Of a DNA stretch of 64,000 bases, positions 1 to 8,769 are shown in pieces (positions within the stretch are counted from its first letter, which is position 1; every line of letters starts with the position of its first letter). Both the position numbers and the translations under genes were made by a program. Origin of the DNA: Methanohalophilus levihalophilus (lineage in GTDB: Archaea; Halobacteriota; Methanosarcinia; Methanosarcinales; Methanosarcinaceae); contig NZ_JAGGLK010000001.1 of the NCBI RefSeq assembly GCF_017874375.1, positions 598,150 to 662,149 on the forward strand, given 5' to 3'. Below the pieces are notes generated by a model that was given only the letters and a program-made list of their open reading frames with translations, was not told the origin of the DNA and did no database searches.

Positions 1-1
1 C

Positions 2-661
2 TTCTTTGATGTAGAAGGAGATGGAGGAAACTCAGCAGAGGATACCAGCATTGTAATCAACGGCGATACTTCACGCGTAAAACTCATTGGCGCGAAAATG
101 ACAGCCGGAAAGATTACCGTAAAGGGTTCCACAGGAATGCATGTGGGATCTGAAATGGCTGGCGGAGAAATTGTCGTCGAAGGTGATGCAGATTCATGGC
201 CTGGAATGGAGATGACTGGAGGAGTCCTCCACATCAAAGGAAACGCAGGCGATCATGTCGGTTCTGCATACCGCGGAAGCTGGCATGGTATGAAAGGCGG
301 ACGCCTGATGGTTGACGGAAATGCCCGCAGCCAGATTGGTGGCGGAATGGAAGGCGGAGAAATCATTATCGGTGGCTCCATTGAGAACTTCTGTGGACTT
401 CACCAGACCGGCGGGCTTATTGTGGTAAAAGGTGACGCAATCCGTGCAGTCGGCGCAGAAATGAGCGGCGGCACAATTGTTGTCGGCGGACACATCCTGA
501 AATTCACACCTGGAATGCAGGCTGATGGCGAGGAATCCAATCTGGAATTCGGAGATGTTGCATGCGATGGCACTTTCAAGAAGTTTGTTGGTGACTATGC
601 AATTGCCAAGAAGCCAAAGGGTATCCTGTACGCAGGAAAAGAAACTAATCCGGATCTGTGA
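2..661 (+). CDS. fmdC: Formylmethanofuran dehydrogenase subunit C (5' end cut)
   Basis: The frame is open from the first bases, so the N-terminus lies outside the window. The visible 219 residues are dominated by glycine-rich repeats (G-x-x-x-G-x-x-M-x-G-G type) that build the parallel beta-helix seen in FwdC/FmdC and in the C-terminal domain of glutamate synthase. FmdC is part of the complex that reduces CO2 to formylmethanofuran, or runs in reverse during methylotrophic growth. It is followed 10 bp later by fmdD. The C-D-B order matches the end of the Methanosarcina fmdEFACDB (molybdenum) operon, so fmd is preferred over fwd; that choice is inference from gene order. Confidence 0.93.
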   Translation, partial: FFDVEGDGGNSAEDTSIVINGDTSRVKLIGAKMTAGKITVKGSTGMHVGSEMAGGEIVVEGDADSWPGMEMTGGVLHIKGNAGDHVGSAYRGSWHGMKGGRLMVDGNARSQIGGGMEGGEIIIGGSIENFCGLHQTGGLIVVKGDAIRAVGAEMSGGTIVVGGHILKFTPGMQADGEESNLEFGDVACDGTFKKFVGDYAIAKKPKGILYAGKETNPDL

Positions 662-671
662 GGTGACAACA

Positions 672-1061
672 ATGAAATTCTTACTCAACACCGGAAGTAC
701 TATTGATGAAGGAAGGCTTGCAAAAGGTGGAAACAAATACAGCCAGGATTACATGGATGAATGTGCTGTCTGCTGGATTTCCCCGGAAGATTTTAACATG
801 CTGGGATGCCCTGAAAAGGTAAAAGTTACCAGCACTGATGGCAAGCACTCAATCGTGGTTAACACAAAATGCACTGACAGTGTAGTGTGCGGAGATGTCT
901 TTATGCCCCGCGCCATCTGGTCAAACGTTGTAGTCGACCCATGGACATTCTCCACCGGTTCCCCACTTTACAAGGGAAGCCCTGTAACCGTGGAACCAAG
1001 TGACGAAGAGGTGCTCAGCGCCGAGGATGTCGTACAGAAATTATACTATGGAGGTGAGTGA
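672..1061 (+). CDS. fmdD: Formylmethanofuran dehydrogenase subunit D
   Basis: A 129-residue protein starting at ATG 672, five bases after an AGGTGA ribosome binding site. The same frame is open further upstream but that part overlaps fmdC and lacks a binding site. It matches the small molybdopterin-dinucleotide-binding subunit D, equivalent to the C-terminal domain of longer molybdopterin oxidoreductases; the N-terminal KFLLNTGSTIDEG stretch and the SPEDFNMLG segment are typical. It is encoded apart from the catalytic subunit B, as usual in methanogens. Its stop is one base before the fmdB start. Confidence 0.9.
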   Translation: MKFLLNTGSTIDEGRLAKGGNKYSQDYMDECAVCWISPEDFNMLGCPEKVKVTSTDGKHSIVVNTKCTDSVVCGDVFMPRAIWSNVVVDPWTFSTGSPLYKGSPVTVEPSDEEVLSAEDVVQKLYYGGE

Positions 1062-1062
1062 A

Positions 1063-2379
1063 ATGGTTGTCAAGAATGTAGTATGTCCTGTTTGCGGAGG
1101 TTCATGTGAAGACATCCAGGTAGAACTCAAGGACAACAGCATCACTGTAAAAAATGCCTGTAAAATGGGTAACGGTAAGTTCCAGGAAGTTGTAAGTGAA
1201 CACCGTATAAAGGACCCAATGATCAAGAAAGACGGCAAGTTTGTCAAGGTAAGCTGGGAAGAAGCTCTCGATAAAGCTGCCGAAATTCTTGCTAACTCCA
1301 GAAGACCTCTCTTTTTCATGGGAAGTGAAACATCCTGTGAAGCCCAGGAAGTTGGTCTTCATATGGGCGAATATCTTGGCGGTGCAGTTGACTCCAATGC
1401 AACTATCTGCCACGGACCTACCTGTATGGGTATTCAGGAAGCAGGTCTTGCTACATCCACCTGTGGAGAAGCAAAGAACCGTTCTGACCTGAACATTTAC
1501 TGGGGAACAAATCCACTTGCTTCAATGCCAAGGCACATGTCCAAATACGCCCTTTTCCCAAGGGGTTACTGGACAAAGAGAGGCAGGTTTGACAGGAAAG
1601 TAATCACCGTTGACCCACGTAAGACAGACACTGCAGTTGCTTCTGACCTGCACATCCAGCTCAAGCAAAACAGTGACTACGAGCTGCTGAATGCATTGAA
1701 TACCATTCTTAACGGGAAAACACCACACCACTCTGTGGAGCAGGTTACCGGTGTACCGATTTCCGTAATGGAAGAAATGGTTGAAATGATGCTTGAAGCC
1801 AAATTCGGAAGCGTGAACGTCGGTCTTGGAGCAAGTTCATCATTCGGTAAGCACCGCAATATCGAAATGGCACTGAACTTTATCAAGGAACTCAACAACA
1901 ACCATGGCACTAAATTCAGGATCGGTGCGCTTCGTGGACACTGCAATGTTGCAGGGTTCAACCAGATTGCATCCTACCTCTATGGATATCCATTCGCACT
2001 TGACTTCGGACGCGGATATCCAAGGTATAACCCTGGAGAGACTTCATGTGTTGATCTGCTGAGGGAACACGATGTTGATGCAGCCCTTGTACTTGGTGCT
2101 GACCTTGTGGGACACACTCCTGCAGATTCTGCAAAGTACCTCTGTAACATACCAATGGTTTGTATTGACATTGCACCGGGTCCAACCCCATCAGGTGCAG
2201 ATGTTCTCCTGCCAGGTGTTATCGATGCATTCGAATGTGATGGTACATTCTACAGGCTGGACAACGTACCAGTCTACTTCGAGCCATTTACTGACTCACC
2301 CTTTGAATTTACAAAGAGCAATGAAGATACCATGAAACAGCTCTTTGCAAAGGTCAAGGAACTCAAAGAGAAAGCATGA
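1063..2379 (+). CDS. fmdB: Formylmethanofuran dehydrogenase catalytic subunit B
   Basis: A 438-residue molybdopterin oxidoreductase; start ATG 1063 follows GAGGTGAG. Cys8, Cys11, Cys15 and Cys33 form the N-terminal [4Fe-4S] motif (CPVCGGSC). Cys116 in ICHGPTC is at the position of the metal ligand, which is selenocysteine in some methanogens; here it is an ordinary TGC codon. The enzyme interconverts CO2 and formate at the Mo or W bis-pterin site, with the formate passed to subunit A for attachment to methanofuran. It overlaps the fdhD-like gene by 4 bp, which couples the enzyme to a cofactor-sulfuration factor and supports a molybdenum-type (Fmd) assignment. Confidence 0.92.
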   Translation: MVVKNVVCPVCGGSCEDIQVELKDNSITVKNACKMGNGKFQEVVSEHRIKDPMIKKDGKFVKVSWEEALDKAAEILANSRRPLFFMGSETSCEAQEVGLHMGEYLGGAVDSNATICHGPTCMGIQEAGLATSTCGEAKNRSDLNIYWGTNPLASMPRHMSKYALFPRGYWTKRGRFDRKVITVDPRKTDTAVASDLHIQLKQNSDYELLNALNTILNGKTPHHSVEQVTGVPISVMEEMVEMMLEAKFGSVNVGLGASSSFGKHRNIEMALNFIKELNNNHGTKFRIGALRGHCNVAGFNQIASYLYGYPFALDFGRGYPRYNPGETSCVDLLREHDVDAALVLGADLVGHTPADSAKYLCNIPMVCIDIAPGPTPSGADVLLPGVIDAFECDGTFYRLDNVPVYFEPFTDSPFEFTKSNEDTMKQLFAKVKELKEKA

Positions 2380-3218
2380 GTCAGGACGACTGGCATTTCG
2401 ATAAGAAGCCAAAAACAAAAATCACGTGGAAAGAAGAGGAGCGGGATGAAACCGCTCCTTATGTTTCCATGAACTGCATTGAGATCAAGGGAGATGAAAC
2501 TCCAAAAGAGATCAGTGTGGACGTTGTCATTGAGGAAATGTATGACGTTTTCCTGAATGACAATTATATTTCTTCTTTTTTAGCAAGTCCAAGAGAACTT
2601 GAAGAGATGACCGTAGGCCACCTTATAGCTGAAGGTCATGTCAGCAGTGCTAATGAAATTTCATCAATTGAATTTGACGGTAGCAAGTTGCTTTGCAAAA
2701 CAAAGGAACCTACCAAAAGCAAGGATGAAATTGTTTCATCATACCTGTGTGACTGCTCGTTATGGAAATTCCACCAGCTTACAAAAAACAAGACTGCCCC
2801 TGACCCCGATATACGAGTCAAAAAAGATACACTCTTCGACCTTATTGATCATATTTTTGAAGAAGGTAAAATCTGGAGGCGTACCGGTGGCGCACATTCA
2901 ACCATCATTGCAAGCCCTGAAGGGGAAGTGCTCGCATTCTGCGAAGACGTCAGCCGGGCATCTTCTGTCGACAAAGCAATTGGGAAAGCCGCGCTTGATG
3001 GTGTGAAGCTACACAAATGCATCATGGCAACTTCCGGCAGGCTATCCGTCACAATGGTCGGAAAAGCAGTAAATGCAAGGATCCCGGTTATGGTAAGCAA
3101 AGCCGCACCAATGGATCAGGGAATCAAGCTTGCACAGGAAAATAATGTGACACTTGTTGGATTTGCACGCAAGCCTAATCTTTACATTTATGCAAATCCT
3201 GAAAGAATAGTGATTTGA
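2376..3218 (+). CDS. fdhD: FdhD-type sulfurtransferase for molybdoenzyme maturation
   Basis: 280 residues; the start overlaps the fmdB stop (ATGA). Family marks are a SPRELEEMTVGHLIAEG segment near residues 71-87, a cysteine pair Cys125/Cys127 in the sulfur-carrying loop, a TGGAHS motif, an EDVSRASSVDKAIG motif (canonical EDVGRHNAVDK) and the SGRLSVTMVGKA / PVMVSKAAP C-terminal signature. FdhD moves sulfur from a cysteine desulfurase to the Mo/W cofactor of formate dehydrogenase. Here the likely client is FmdB, by position. The loop is CxC rather than CxxC and the His-Asn of the EDVGRHN motif is changed, so it may be a methanogen-specific branch. Confidence 0.88.
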   Translation: MSQDDWHFDKKPKTKITWKEEERDETAPYVSMNCIEIKGDETPKEISVDVVIEEMYDVFLNDNYISSFLASPRELEEMTVGHLIAEGHVSSANEISSIEFDGSKLLCKTKEPTKSKDEIVSSYLCDCSLWKFHQLTKNKTAPDPDIRVKKDTLFDLIDHIFEEGKIWRRTGGAHSTIIASPEGEVLAFCEDVSRASSVDKAIGKAALDGVKLHKCIMATSGRLSVTMVGKAVNARIPVMVSKAAPMDQGIKLAQENNVTLVGFARKPNLYIYANPERIVI

Positions 3219-3244
3219 CAAGGGGTTTTACTGAAATCCCGTTT

Positions 3245-4042
3245 TCAGCTTTCGATTCGTTTTATTGTTGAAGTCATGTCAAGTGGCATTGCATAATAAG
3301 GAGCGGTTGTTACAATGACATCCGCATATGGTGCATATGCAGCCACATCCTTTGCATTGATTCCACCAACTGCAATTTCAAGACATGGGTTTATAGTTCT
3401 GAGAAGCGGGACAAGAACATCGAGTTTATCTGGAGTGTAATGATCCAGCAGGAGCATATCTGCAATCTTAGCATACCGGAAAGCGTCCTTATCATCCCGG
3501 GGTTCAATTTCTACTTTCCTGACAGCATTGGGTTTTTCCACCGGCCCGGCGACTTCAAGATGATTTTGTGTAATTAGAATCGAATCACTGAGGGAATTGC
3601 GATGATGTATGCCACCGCCGGCTTTCACAGCCTTTAACTCATATTTCCTGAAACCAAGATGTGTTTTCCTGCTTGTGGCTATCAGGACGTCCGGGTTTAC
3701 TGCTTTTGCCGCTTCAACCATTTCCCGTGTTTTTCCTGCAATAGCACAGGTCATCGAAAGAAAAGTCTGGGAAACCCGCCAGAGTTTGAAAATTGTCCGT
3801 AGATCACCACTGGCCGAAAAAAGAACAGTGTTAGCATCGAATGAGCAACCATTTGCAACATAAGCTACAACATCCAATCCTCGTTTACGGTAAAACTCAG
3901 CGAGATCATCAGTGCAGGCAGCTACTCCTGCGTCTCTTGAAATTATCTCAATTGTGCCTTTTCCGCTAATGCAAAGAAGATCAGTTGTCTCATCACCGTA
4001 CGGACAATCCTCCGCAAGATAATGCTCGAAATGATTAATCAT
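3245..4042 (-). CDS. modD: ModD-like nicotinate-nucleotide pyrophosphorylase family protein
   Basis: 265 residues with the fold signature of quinolinate phosphoribosyltransferase (NadC): an EDCPYGDETT N-terminus, TSRKTHLGFRKYELKAV near the middle, then KAGGGIHHRNSLSDSILI and a C-terminal EIAVGGINAKDVAAYA glycine motif. This divergent form is the ModD group, repeatedly found in molybdenum transport or enzyme loci; its reaction is not established. It converges on fdhD with 26 bp between stops, which fits a link to molybdenum enzyme maturation. A true NadC role is less likely but not excluded. Confidence 0.8.
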   Translation of the reverse strand: MINHFEHYLAEDCPYGDETTDLLCISGKGTIEIISRDAGVAACTDDLAEFYRKRGLDVVAYVANGCSFDANTVLFSASGDLRTIFKLWRVSQTFLSMTCAIAGKTREMVEAAKAVNPDVLIATSRKTHLGFRKYELKAVKAGGGIHHRNSLSDSILITQNHLEVAGPVEKPNAVRKVEIEPRDDKDAFRYAKIADMLLLDHYTPDKLDVLVPLLRTINPCLEIAVGGINAKDVAAYAPYADVIVTTAPYYAMPLDMTSTIKRIES

Positions 4043-4126
4043 ACCACACCATATCTATGAACTCTTTTGAGTTATATAAAATATTCGATATTTTAGTGGT
4101 TTGGATGCAGGACACAGTTACAAATT

Positions 4127-4597
4127 TTAATTTTTAATAACGGTTATCTCTTTCTTGATGATTACGCGTTCTCCTTCCTCCGTTTGTAAATCATCCAGAT
4201 CTGCATAGTCAAATTGCTCACAAACAGATTCATCAAGACTCCTCATCACACAAAGCCTGACAATCTCATCAGGAGCTAACTCGTCAATGAAATAGAAAGT
4301 TGTGTGTCCATTTGAGTTGGGGTAATTCTTATCTGAGACCTTTTCCACAAGATCAGTACCAAGGTATTCCTTATAAGGATCATAGGATGTGGCGTCTGCT
4401 TTTATCTTGAAAGCATCAAAGTGAATTTCCTCACGGGCATAGTACGGAGTCCCATCACTTTCCTTCACATAAACATCCAACCTGGCTGAAAAAGTAATAT
4501 TTTCAGTTTCCTCAGCCATCAGATCCAGATTGTCTACACAGCCGGAAAGAAATAATGAGCTTAGACATAGACACAAAATTAAAACTGCTGCTTTCAT
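4127..4597 (-). CDS. Predicted lipoprotein of unknown function
   Basis: 156 residues if the start is ATG 4597, which has an AAGGTGG binding site upstream; an in-frame ATG at 4636 would add 13 charged residues before the signal peptide and is less likely. The N-terminus is a hydrophobic signal ending in a lipobox (LFLSGC), so the mature protein should be membrane-anchored at the cell surface. The rest is acidic with no motif I recognise. Upstream AT-rich sequence is shared with the divergent Nif3-like gene. Confidence 0.7.
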   Translation of the reverse strand: MKAAVLILCLCLSSLFLSGCVDNLDLMAEETENITFSARLDVYVKESDGTPYYAREEIHFDAFKIKADATSYDPYKEYLGTDLVEKVSDKNYPNSNGHTTFYFIDELAPDEIVRLCVMRSLDESVCEQFDYADLDDLQTEEGERVIIKKEITVIKN

Positions 4598-4751
4598 GTT
4601 TTCACGTACCACCTTATCTTTCTCAATTGTCTTCATTAGAGGTAATTCTTGTTTTATATAAGTCTGTCTAATTTGTCTTTAAAAGTCTGGATCAAACCAA
4701 GATCTCCAAAAAAACGACACATTCATAAGAAAAACCAACCAATCAATACCC

Positions 4752-5492
4752 ATGCACCTTTATGAAGTGGTCAGAACACTTGAAGAAATTGCATCTCCTG
4801 AACTTGCAGAAGATTTCGATGAAGGAAAAATCGGCCTGAATCTTGATCTCAACAACGACATAAACAAGATAGCCGTTGCTCTTGATGCCACAGGATACGT
4901 AATAGAAAGAGCAGCGGACATTGATGCTGACCTGCTGGTTGTGCATCACCCTTTCATATTCCATTCAATAAACAGCATTTCCACTGGTTTTGCAGCATTG
5001 CTTGAAAAAGCTCTTGCAAACCGCATTTCCATTTACTCAATGCACACCAACTTCGATAAGGCAGCAGGAGGAATTAATGATGTTCTTGCAAAACGCCTAG
5101 GATTGAAAGGTGTTGAAGAACTGGAGGCCGGGAGAGTAGGCTTTATTGATGACTGTACAGCTGACATCTTTGTACATCATGTCTCAAAATCCCTTGACAC
5201 AACTATTCAGTATGTAGGGGAAAAAGAATCTATCACCAAGGTAATGGTTTTTGGAGGCAGTGGTTTTAACCCTGAATATCTTGAATCAGCCCGGAAAATG
5301 GGAGTTGATGCCTACGTTTCTGCCGAGCTTAAGCATAATATCATCCGTGACTTTACCGATATGCTGCTTGTTGATGCAACCCACTATGCCACTGAGAATC
5401 CCGGTATGGAAGAGCTGACTACTACAATTCGGGATAAAACCGGCATTGATACCGAGTTTATCGATCATAACCCATTCATAAAAGTGCTTTGA
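4752..5492 (+). CDS. Nif3-like dinuclear metal-centre protein
   Basis: 246 residues, about the length of the short Nif3/DUF34 form. A conserved HHP motif sits at residues 65-67, MHTNFDKAAGG near 99-109, and a C-terminal DATHYATENPG segment carries the remaining metal ligands. Members form hexamers with two metal ions per subunit and are often labelled GTP cyclohydrolase 1 type 2, without a settled physiological reaction. The ATG at 4752 is chosen because it sits just before the conserved N-terminal helix. Confidence 0.88.
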   Translation: MHLYEVVRTLEEIASPELAEDFDEGKIGLNLDLNNDINKIAVALDATGYVIERAADIDADLLVVHHPFIFHSINSISTGFAALLEKALANRISIYSMHTNFDKAAGGINDVLAKRLGLKGVEELEAGRVGFIDDCTADIFVHHVSKSLDTTIQYVGEKESITKVMVFGGSGFNPEYLESARKMGVDAYVSAELKHNIIRDFTDMLLVDATHYATENPGMEELTTTIRDKTGIDTEFIDHNPFIKVL

Positions 5493-5502
5493 GGGAGCTT
5501 TC

Positions 5503-5670
5503 GTGGCCGAAAAAAAATCAATAAATGAAGAAGAAATTACCGATGATGAACTGGAGGAAATACTCGTAAGCCAGTTCAGCAAGCAGGGCGATAAAAAGCA
5601 CCGTGGGTATGGCGGTTACGAAAGAAAACCTTTGCACAAAGGCCCAAAAGCGGAAAAAAAGAAAGATTAA
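5503..5670 (+). CDS. Small charged protein, function unknown
   Basis: 55 residues, GTG start 10 bp after the Nif3-like stop with GAGGGAG in front, so probably in the same operon. The N-terminal half is acidic ([15 protein letters not shown]) and predicted helical; the C-terminal half is basic and glycine-rich ([15 protein letters not shown]). It converges with the aTrm56 gene and the two stop codons overlap. No family recognised; codon usage and spacing look genuine. Confidence 0.65.
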   Translation: MAEKKSINEEEITDDELEEILVSQFSKQGDKKHRGYGGYERKPLHKGPKAEKKKD

Positions 5671-6221
5671 TCAGGGTTCTCAATTACCTGCTTCCCGCAT
5701 TCGGTGGGAACAACTTCCAGTTTTGCCCCTTCAAACTTCTTATTCTTAAGTGGATCATTGCCTTCTGAAAGCCTGTCAAGGGTTACTGCAACTGCTGCAA
5801 CTTCCGAATGCGGTTGGCTGCCTACCGCAACGTTCCAGTCTGCAAGCCCATAGATTTCAAATGGTACTTTTTCAGCACCTACGACAATCATAAGCTTGTC
5901 AGGCAGTTTCATTGACTCTATTGCATCAGGCAAGTTTATCCCATACATGGAAAGATGGCAGATTTTACCGCCCGCTTCCTTCCAATCCCGAATAGCAGCT
6001 TTCCAGCTAACATTGTGCTTGATATAGAAATCACCGCCCCATCGCTCAACCACATCACTAACTGATCTGACAATACCCTTGTCTTCGGAAGCAAGCAGCA
6101 TGCCTTCGGCACCAAAAGCCCTTGCAGTCAACGCTACATGTGTGGTAATTCGCTTATCTCTCTCCGGACGATGCCCGAGACGAAGTATGACTATCCGTTT
6201 TTCTGTAGGAGAATCTGACAT
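5667..6221 (-). CDS. tRNA (cytidine(56)-2'-O)-methyltransferase
   Basis: 184 residues. The N-terminal [19 protein letters not shown] segment is highly characteristic of archaeal aTrm56, a SPOUT-class enzyme that 2'-O-methylates C56 in the T-loop of tRNA using S-adenosylmethionine. The C-terminal region ([20 protein letters not shown], then a [12 protein letters not shown] segment) forms the trefoil-knot cofactor site. It follows the AMP phosphorylase gene by 11 bp and is likely cotranscribed with it. Confidence 0.92.
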   Translation of the reverse strand: MSDSPTEKRIVILRLGHRPERDKRITTHVALTARAFGAEGMLLASEDKGIVRSVSDVVERWGGDFYIKHNVSWKAAIRDWKEAGGKICHLSMYGINLPDAIESMKLPDKLMIVVGAEKVPFEIYGLADWNVAVGSQPHSEVAAVAVTLDRLSEGNDPLKNKKFEGAKLEVVPTECGKQVIENPD

Positions 6222-6232
6222 GAGACAAAGCC

Positions 6233-7753
6233 TCAGAGTTCCTTGATAGATGGAACCTTTTCAAGCAACATGCCCTCAACAACAATTGGAAGATCACGCT
6301 GGGCACTCTTGATTGCTTCCTCCAGCTTTTTTTCCTTGTCAGCATAAATTGTTAAAATCGGCTCACCTTTCTTGACAACCTCGCCATGCTTCTTGTGAAT
6401 CCGCACACCTGCACCCTTGTCATTGGGAGCACCTGCCGTCCTTGCAATCTGGACAATGCGCTTATTTCTGAATTCAAGAACATATCCCGTTGCCGGAGAT
6501 ACGAGATCAGCAGTGTACTGTCCGGGCTGGATATCATTAGAAGTTACATTCGGATCTCCACCCTGGATTTCAATAATTTCCTTAAATTTGGCAAGGGCCT
6601 TCCCGTTTTTCAGGGTCTCAAGAGCAAGTTCCTGACCCTGTCCCGGGGATGCAACGCCACCCATTTCAAGCAGCATTCCTGCAAGAACGGTACTCTTTTC
6701 AATCAGGCTGTTAGGACCTTCCAGTGTCTCAAGTACCTTCAATGCCTCATGTACTTCAAGTGCAGGACCAACAGTTCTTCCCACAGGGGATGCACCATAA
6801 GTAAGTGCACAATCCACATCCATGCCCAGGCGTTCCCCGAGGTTAATCAGATCCCTGGAAAGTTTCCGCCCTTCATGAACATCCTTAATCTTGGTGCCTG
6901 GTCCGGTTGGAATATCCATAACGACATGTGTAGCGCCTACAGCACCTTTCTTTGCCATAATTGAAGCCAGCATCTGACAGTGGGGATCAATGGAAAGCGG
7001 GTATTCAACCTTGATTAGTTTGTCATCTGCAGGTGCAATATTGGTAGCACCACCCCAGACAAGAACGCCACCAACCTTCTCGGTCATCTCTTTGACTTCG
7101 GAAGCAGAAAACTCCACAGGAGCGAGTATTTCCATCAGGTCCGCAGTGCCACCTGCCCCGGTAATGGCACGGGAGCTGGTTTTGGGAATCAACAATCCAT
7201 TGGCTGCAACAATTGGAACAATCAGCAATGATATCTTGTTACCAGGGACACCACCGATTGAATGCTTGTCCATTATTGGATTGGTAGCGAATTCCAGCTT
7301 TTCACCGGTATCAATCATGGCTCTTGTAAGCCACTCGGTTTCATCATCTGTCATGTCATTAATATAAGTGGACGCAAGAAATGCAGCAATTTCAATTTCA
7401 CTAAGATTCTCTTCAACAATATCCTTTACAAGCTCATGAACTTCATCCTGCTCCAGCTTGGCCCCATCCATTATTTTACGAATTATGCGAGCAGAGCGAG
7501 GTTTTTCAGCTGGCTCCACCTCTACGATTTCAGTCCACTCACGTTTCAGATCTTCCTTAATTTCATGATAAAGGCCAATCATTCCAGGCCCAATCATGTC
7601 TTCCGTGAAGTCAACAATCGCAGTTACCGTAACATGCCCGGTAACGCGTACCCTGTCACCCTCGTATACCCCGAGTTCCTTTGCGTCAATGGAATTGAGA
7701 ATTACCTTGTATTTCCCGACCTGAATGTCTATTGGTTGAACCTTGAGCTCCAT
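6233..7753 (-). CDS. deoA: AMP phosphorylase
   Basis: 506 residues, the length of archaeal AMP phosphorylase, longer than bacterial thymidine phosphorylase through an N-terminal extension. Seen are the [17 protein letters not shown] phosphate-binding segment and [15 protein letters not shown], both signatures of the thymidine/AMP phosphorylase family, and a C-terminal lipoyl-like domain. It splits NMPs into base and ribose-1,5-bisphosphate, which feeds the archaeal type III RuBisCO pathway of nucleotide salvage; the partner genes are not in the window. Confidence 0.93.
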   Translation of the reverse strand: MELKVQPIDIQVGKYKVILNSIDAKELGVYEGDRVRVTGHVTVTAIVDFTEDMIGPGMIGLYHEIKEDLKREWTEIVEVEPAEKPRSARIIRKIMDGAKLEQDEVHELVKDIVEENLSEIEIAAFLASTYINDMTDDETEWLTRAMIDTGEKLEFATNPIMDKHSIGGVPGNKISLLIVPIVAANGLLIPKTSSRAITGAGGTADLMEILAPVEFSASEVKEMTEKVGGVLVWGGATNIAPADDKLIKVEYPLSIDPHCQMLASIMAKKGAVGATHVVMDIPTGPGTKIKDVHEGRKLSRDLINLGERLGMDVDCALTYGASPVGRTVGPALEVHEALKVLETLEGPNSLIEKSTVLAGMLLEMGGVASPGQGQELALETLKNGKALAKFKEIIEIQGGDPNVTSNDIQPGQYTADLVSPATGYVLEFRNKRIVQIARTAGAPNDKGAGVRIHKKHGEVVKKGEPILTIYADKEKKLEEAIKSAQRDLPIVVEGMLLEKVPSIKEL

Positions 7754-7844
7754 TTCTTGTCACCTTGAACTAATTATCGTTAACTTGCTACCGAGTAATA
7801 AACTTATTTAAGCCGCTATTAAAAAGGGTTATATATCATTATCA

Positions 7845-7958
7845 TCATCATTATAATGTAATCATAATTATTATATACACCGAAACATTAAGTAAGAGAA
7901 AAAAATAATAGAAAATAGATTATATTAAATTTATAGATATATTTGTAGGGGACATGAG
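7845..7958 (+). promoter_or_regulatory. AT-rich promoter region of the pilus-like operon
   Basis: The 205 bp between the divergent deoA and MinD-like genes are strongly A+T rich. A TTATATAC box at 7871-7878 lies about 80 bp before the ATG and is a plausible archaeal TATA element for the rightward operon. A GGGGACAT ribosome binding stretch sits just before ATG 7959. Assignment is by composition only. Confidence 0.4.
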
Positions 7959-8753
7959 ATGGTGAGCAGTGTATTCGTTATAGCTTCCGGGAAGGGAGGA
8001 ACAGGCAAAACTACGCTTTCAGTAAATATTGCAACTGCTCTGGCCGGACTCGGAGAAAAAACGCTTTTAATTGATGCAGATCTTGGCATGCCCAACGTAG
8101 GCATGTTTATGAAACTCGATGAAATTACAGTCAATTTTTATGATGTCTTGAAGGGAACTGCAAAAATACAGGACGCGATTTACGAGGGACCCGCCGGGCT
8201 TAAAGTACTTCCATGCAGTCTTTCACTGGATTCATACCAGAATTCAAACATCGAAAGGCTAAAAAGTTCTATAGAACCAATTTTGGATGACTACGATCAT
8301 ATTATTATTGACACACCTCCGGGACTAAACAAGAATGCGCTTGTTCCGTTCCAGATATCTGACAAAATAGTTCTTGTAGTCAATGATGACATTACGTCAA
8401 TAGTTGACACCTTAAAATCTGCAAAAGTAGCAAAAAGTTACGGCAAGCACATTGAAGGAGTTATAGTAAACAGGATCAATGGAAATCTTGAAAGCGGCCT
8501 GAAGGCCAAGATCCAGAAAACTCTGGGAACAAACATTTTGTCCGAAATCCCAAATGATCCTATGATTGCAAAAGCATTATCCTTACAAACTCCTGTAGTA
8601 TCGAAATATCCGCAATCTGAAGCAGCTTTTACCCTGAAAAGAACAGCAGCAATGCTGGTGGGAATTGATGTTCCGGAATATTCGCTTCAACCTGCAGAAC
8701 CTGTTGTAGAGAGACTTGGATTCTTCAGCAGGGTAAAAGCCATGTTCGTATAA
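7959..8753 (+). CDS. MinD/ParA-family ATPase
   Basis: 264 residues with a deviant Walker A motif (GKGGTGKTT, residues 11-19), the LIDADLGMPNVG switch I region and HIIIDTPPG Walker B. The last 15 residues (GFFSRVKAMFV) could form an amphipathic membrane-targeting helix as in MinD. It starts the operon with a secretion ATPase (16 bp downstream) and two membrane-platform genes, so it may position or count a pilus-like machine rather than control division. Function is inferred from context. Confidence 0.85.
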   Translation: MVSSVFVIASGKGGTGKTTLSVNIATALAGLGEKTLLIDADLGMPNVGMFMKLDEITVNFYDVLKGTAKIQDAIYEGPAGLKVLPCSLSLDSYQNSNIERLKSSIEPILDDYDHIIIDTPPGLNKNALVPFQISDKIVLVVNDDITSIVDTLKSAKVAKSYGKHIEGVIVNRINGNLESGLKAKIQKTLGTNILSEIPNDPMIAKALSLQTPVVSKYPQSEAAFTLKRTAAMLVGIDVPEYSLQPAEPVVERLGFFSRVKAMFV

Positions 8754-8769
8754 CAATGGGTGGTACTTA

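Noticed and set aside
1063-2379. Selenocysteine in fmdB
   Set aside because: The metal-ligand position is an ordinary TGC cysteine codon and no in-frame TGA occurs in the gene.
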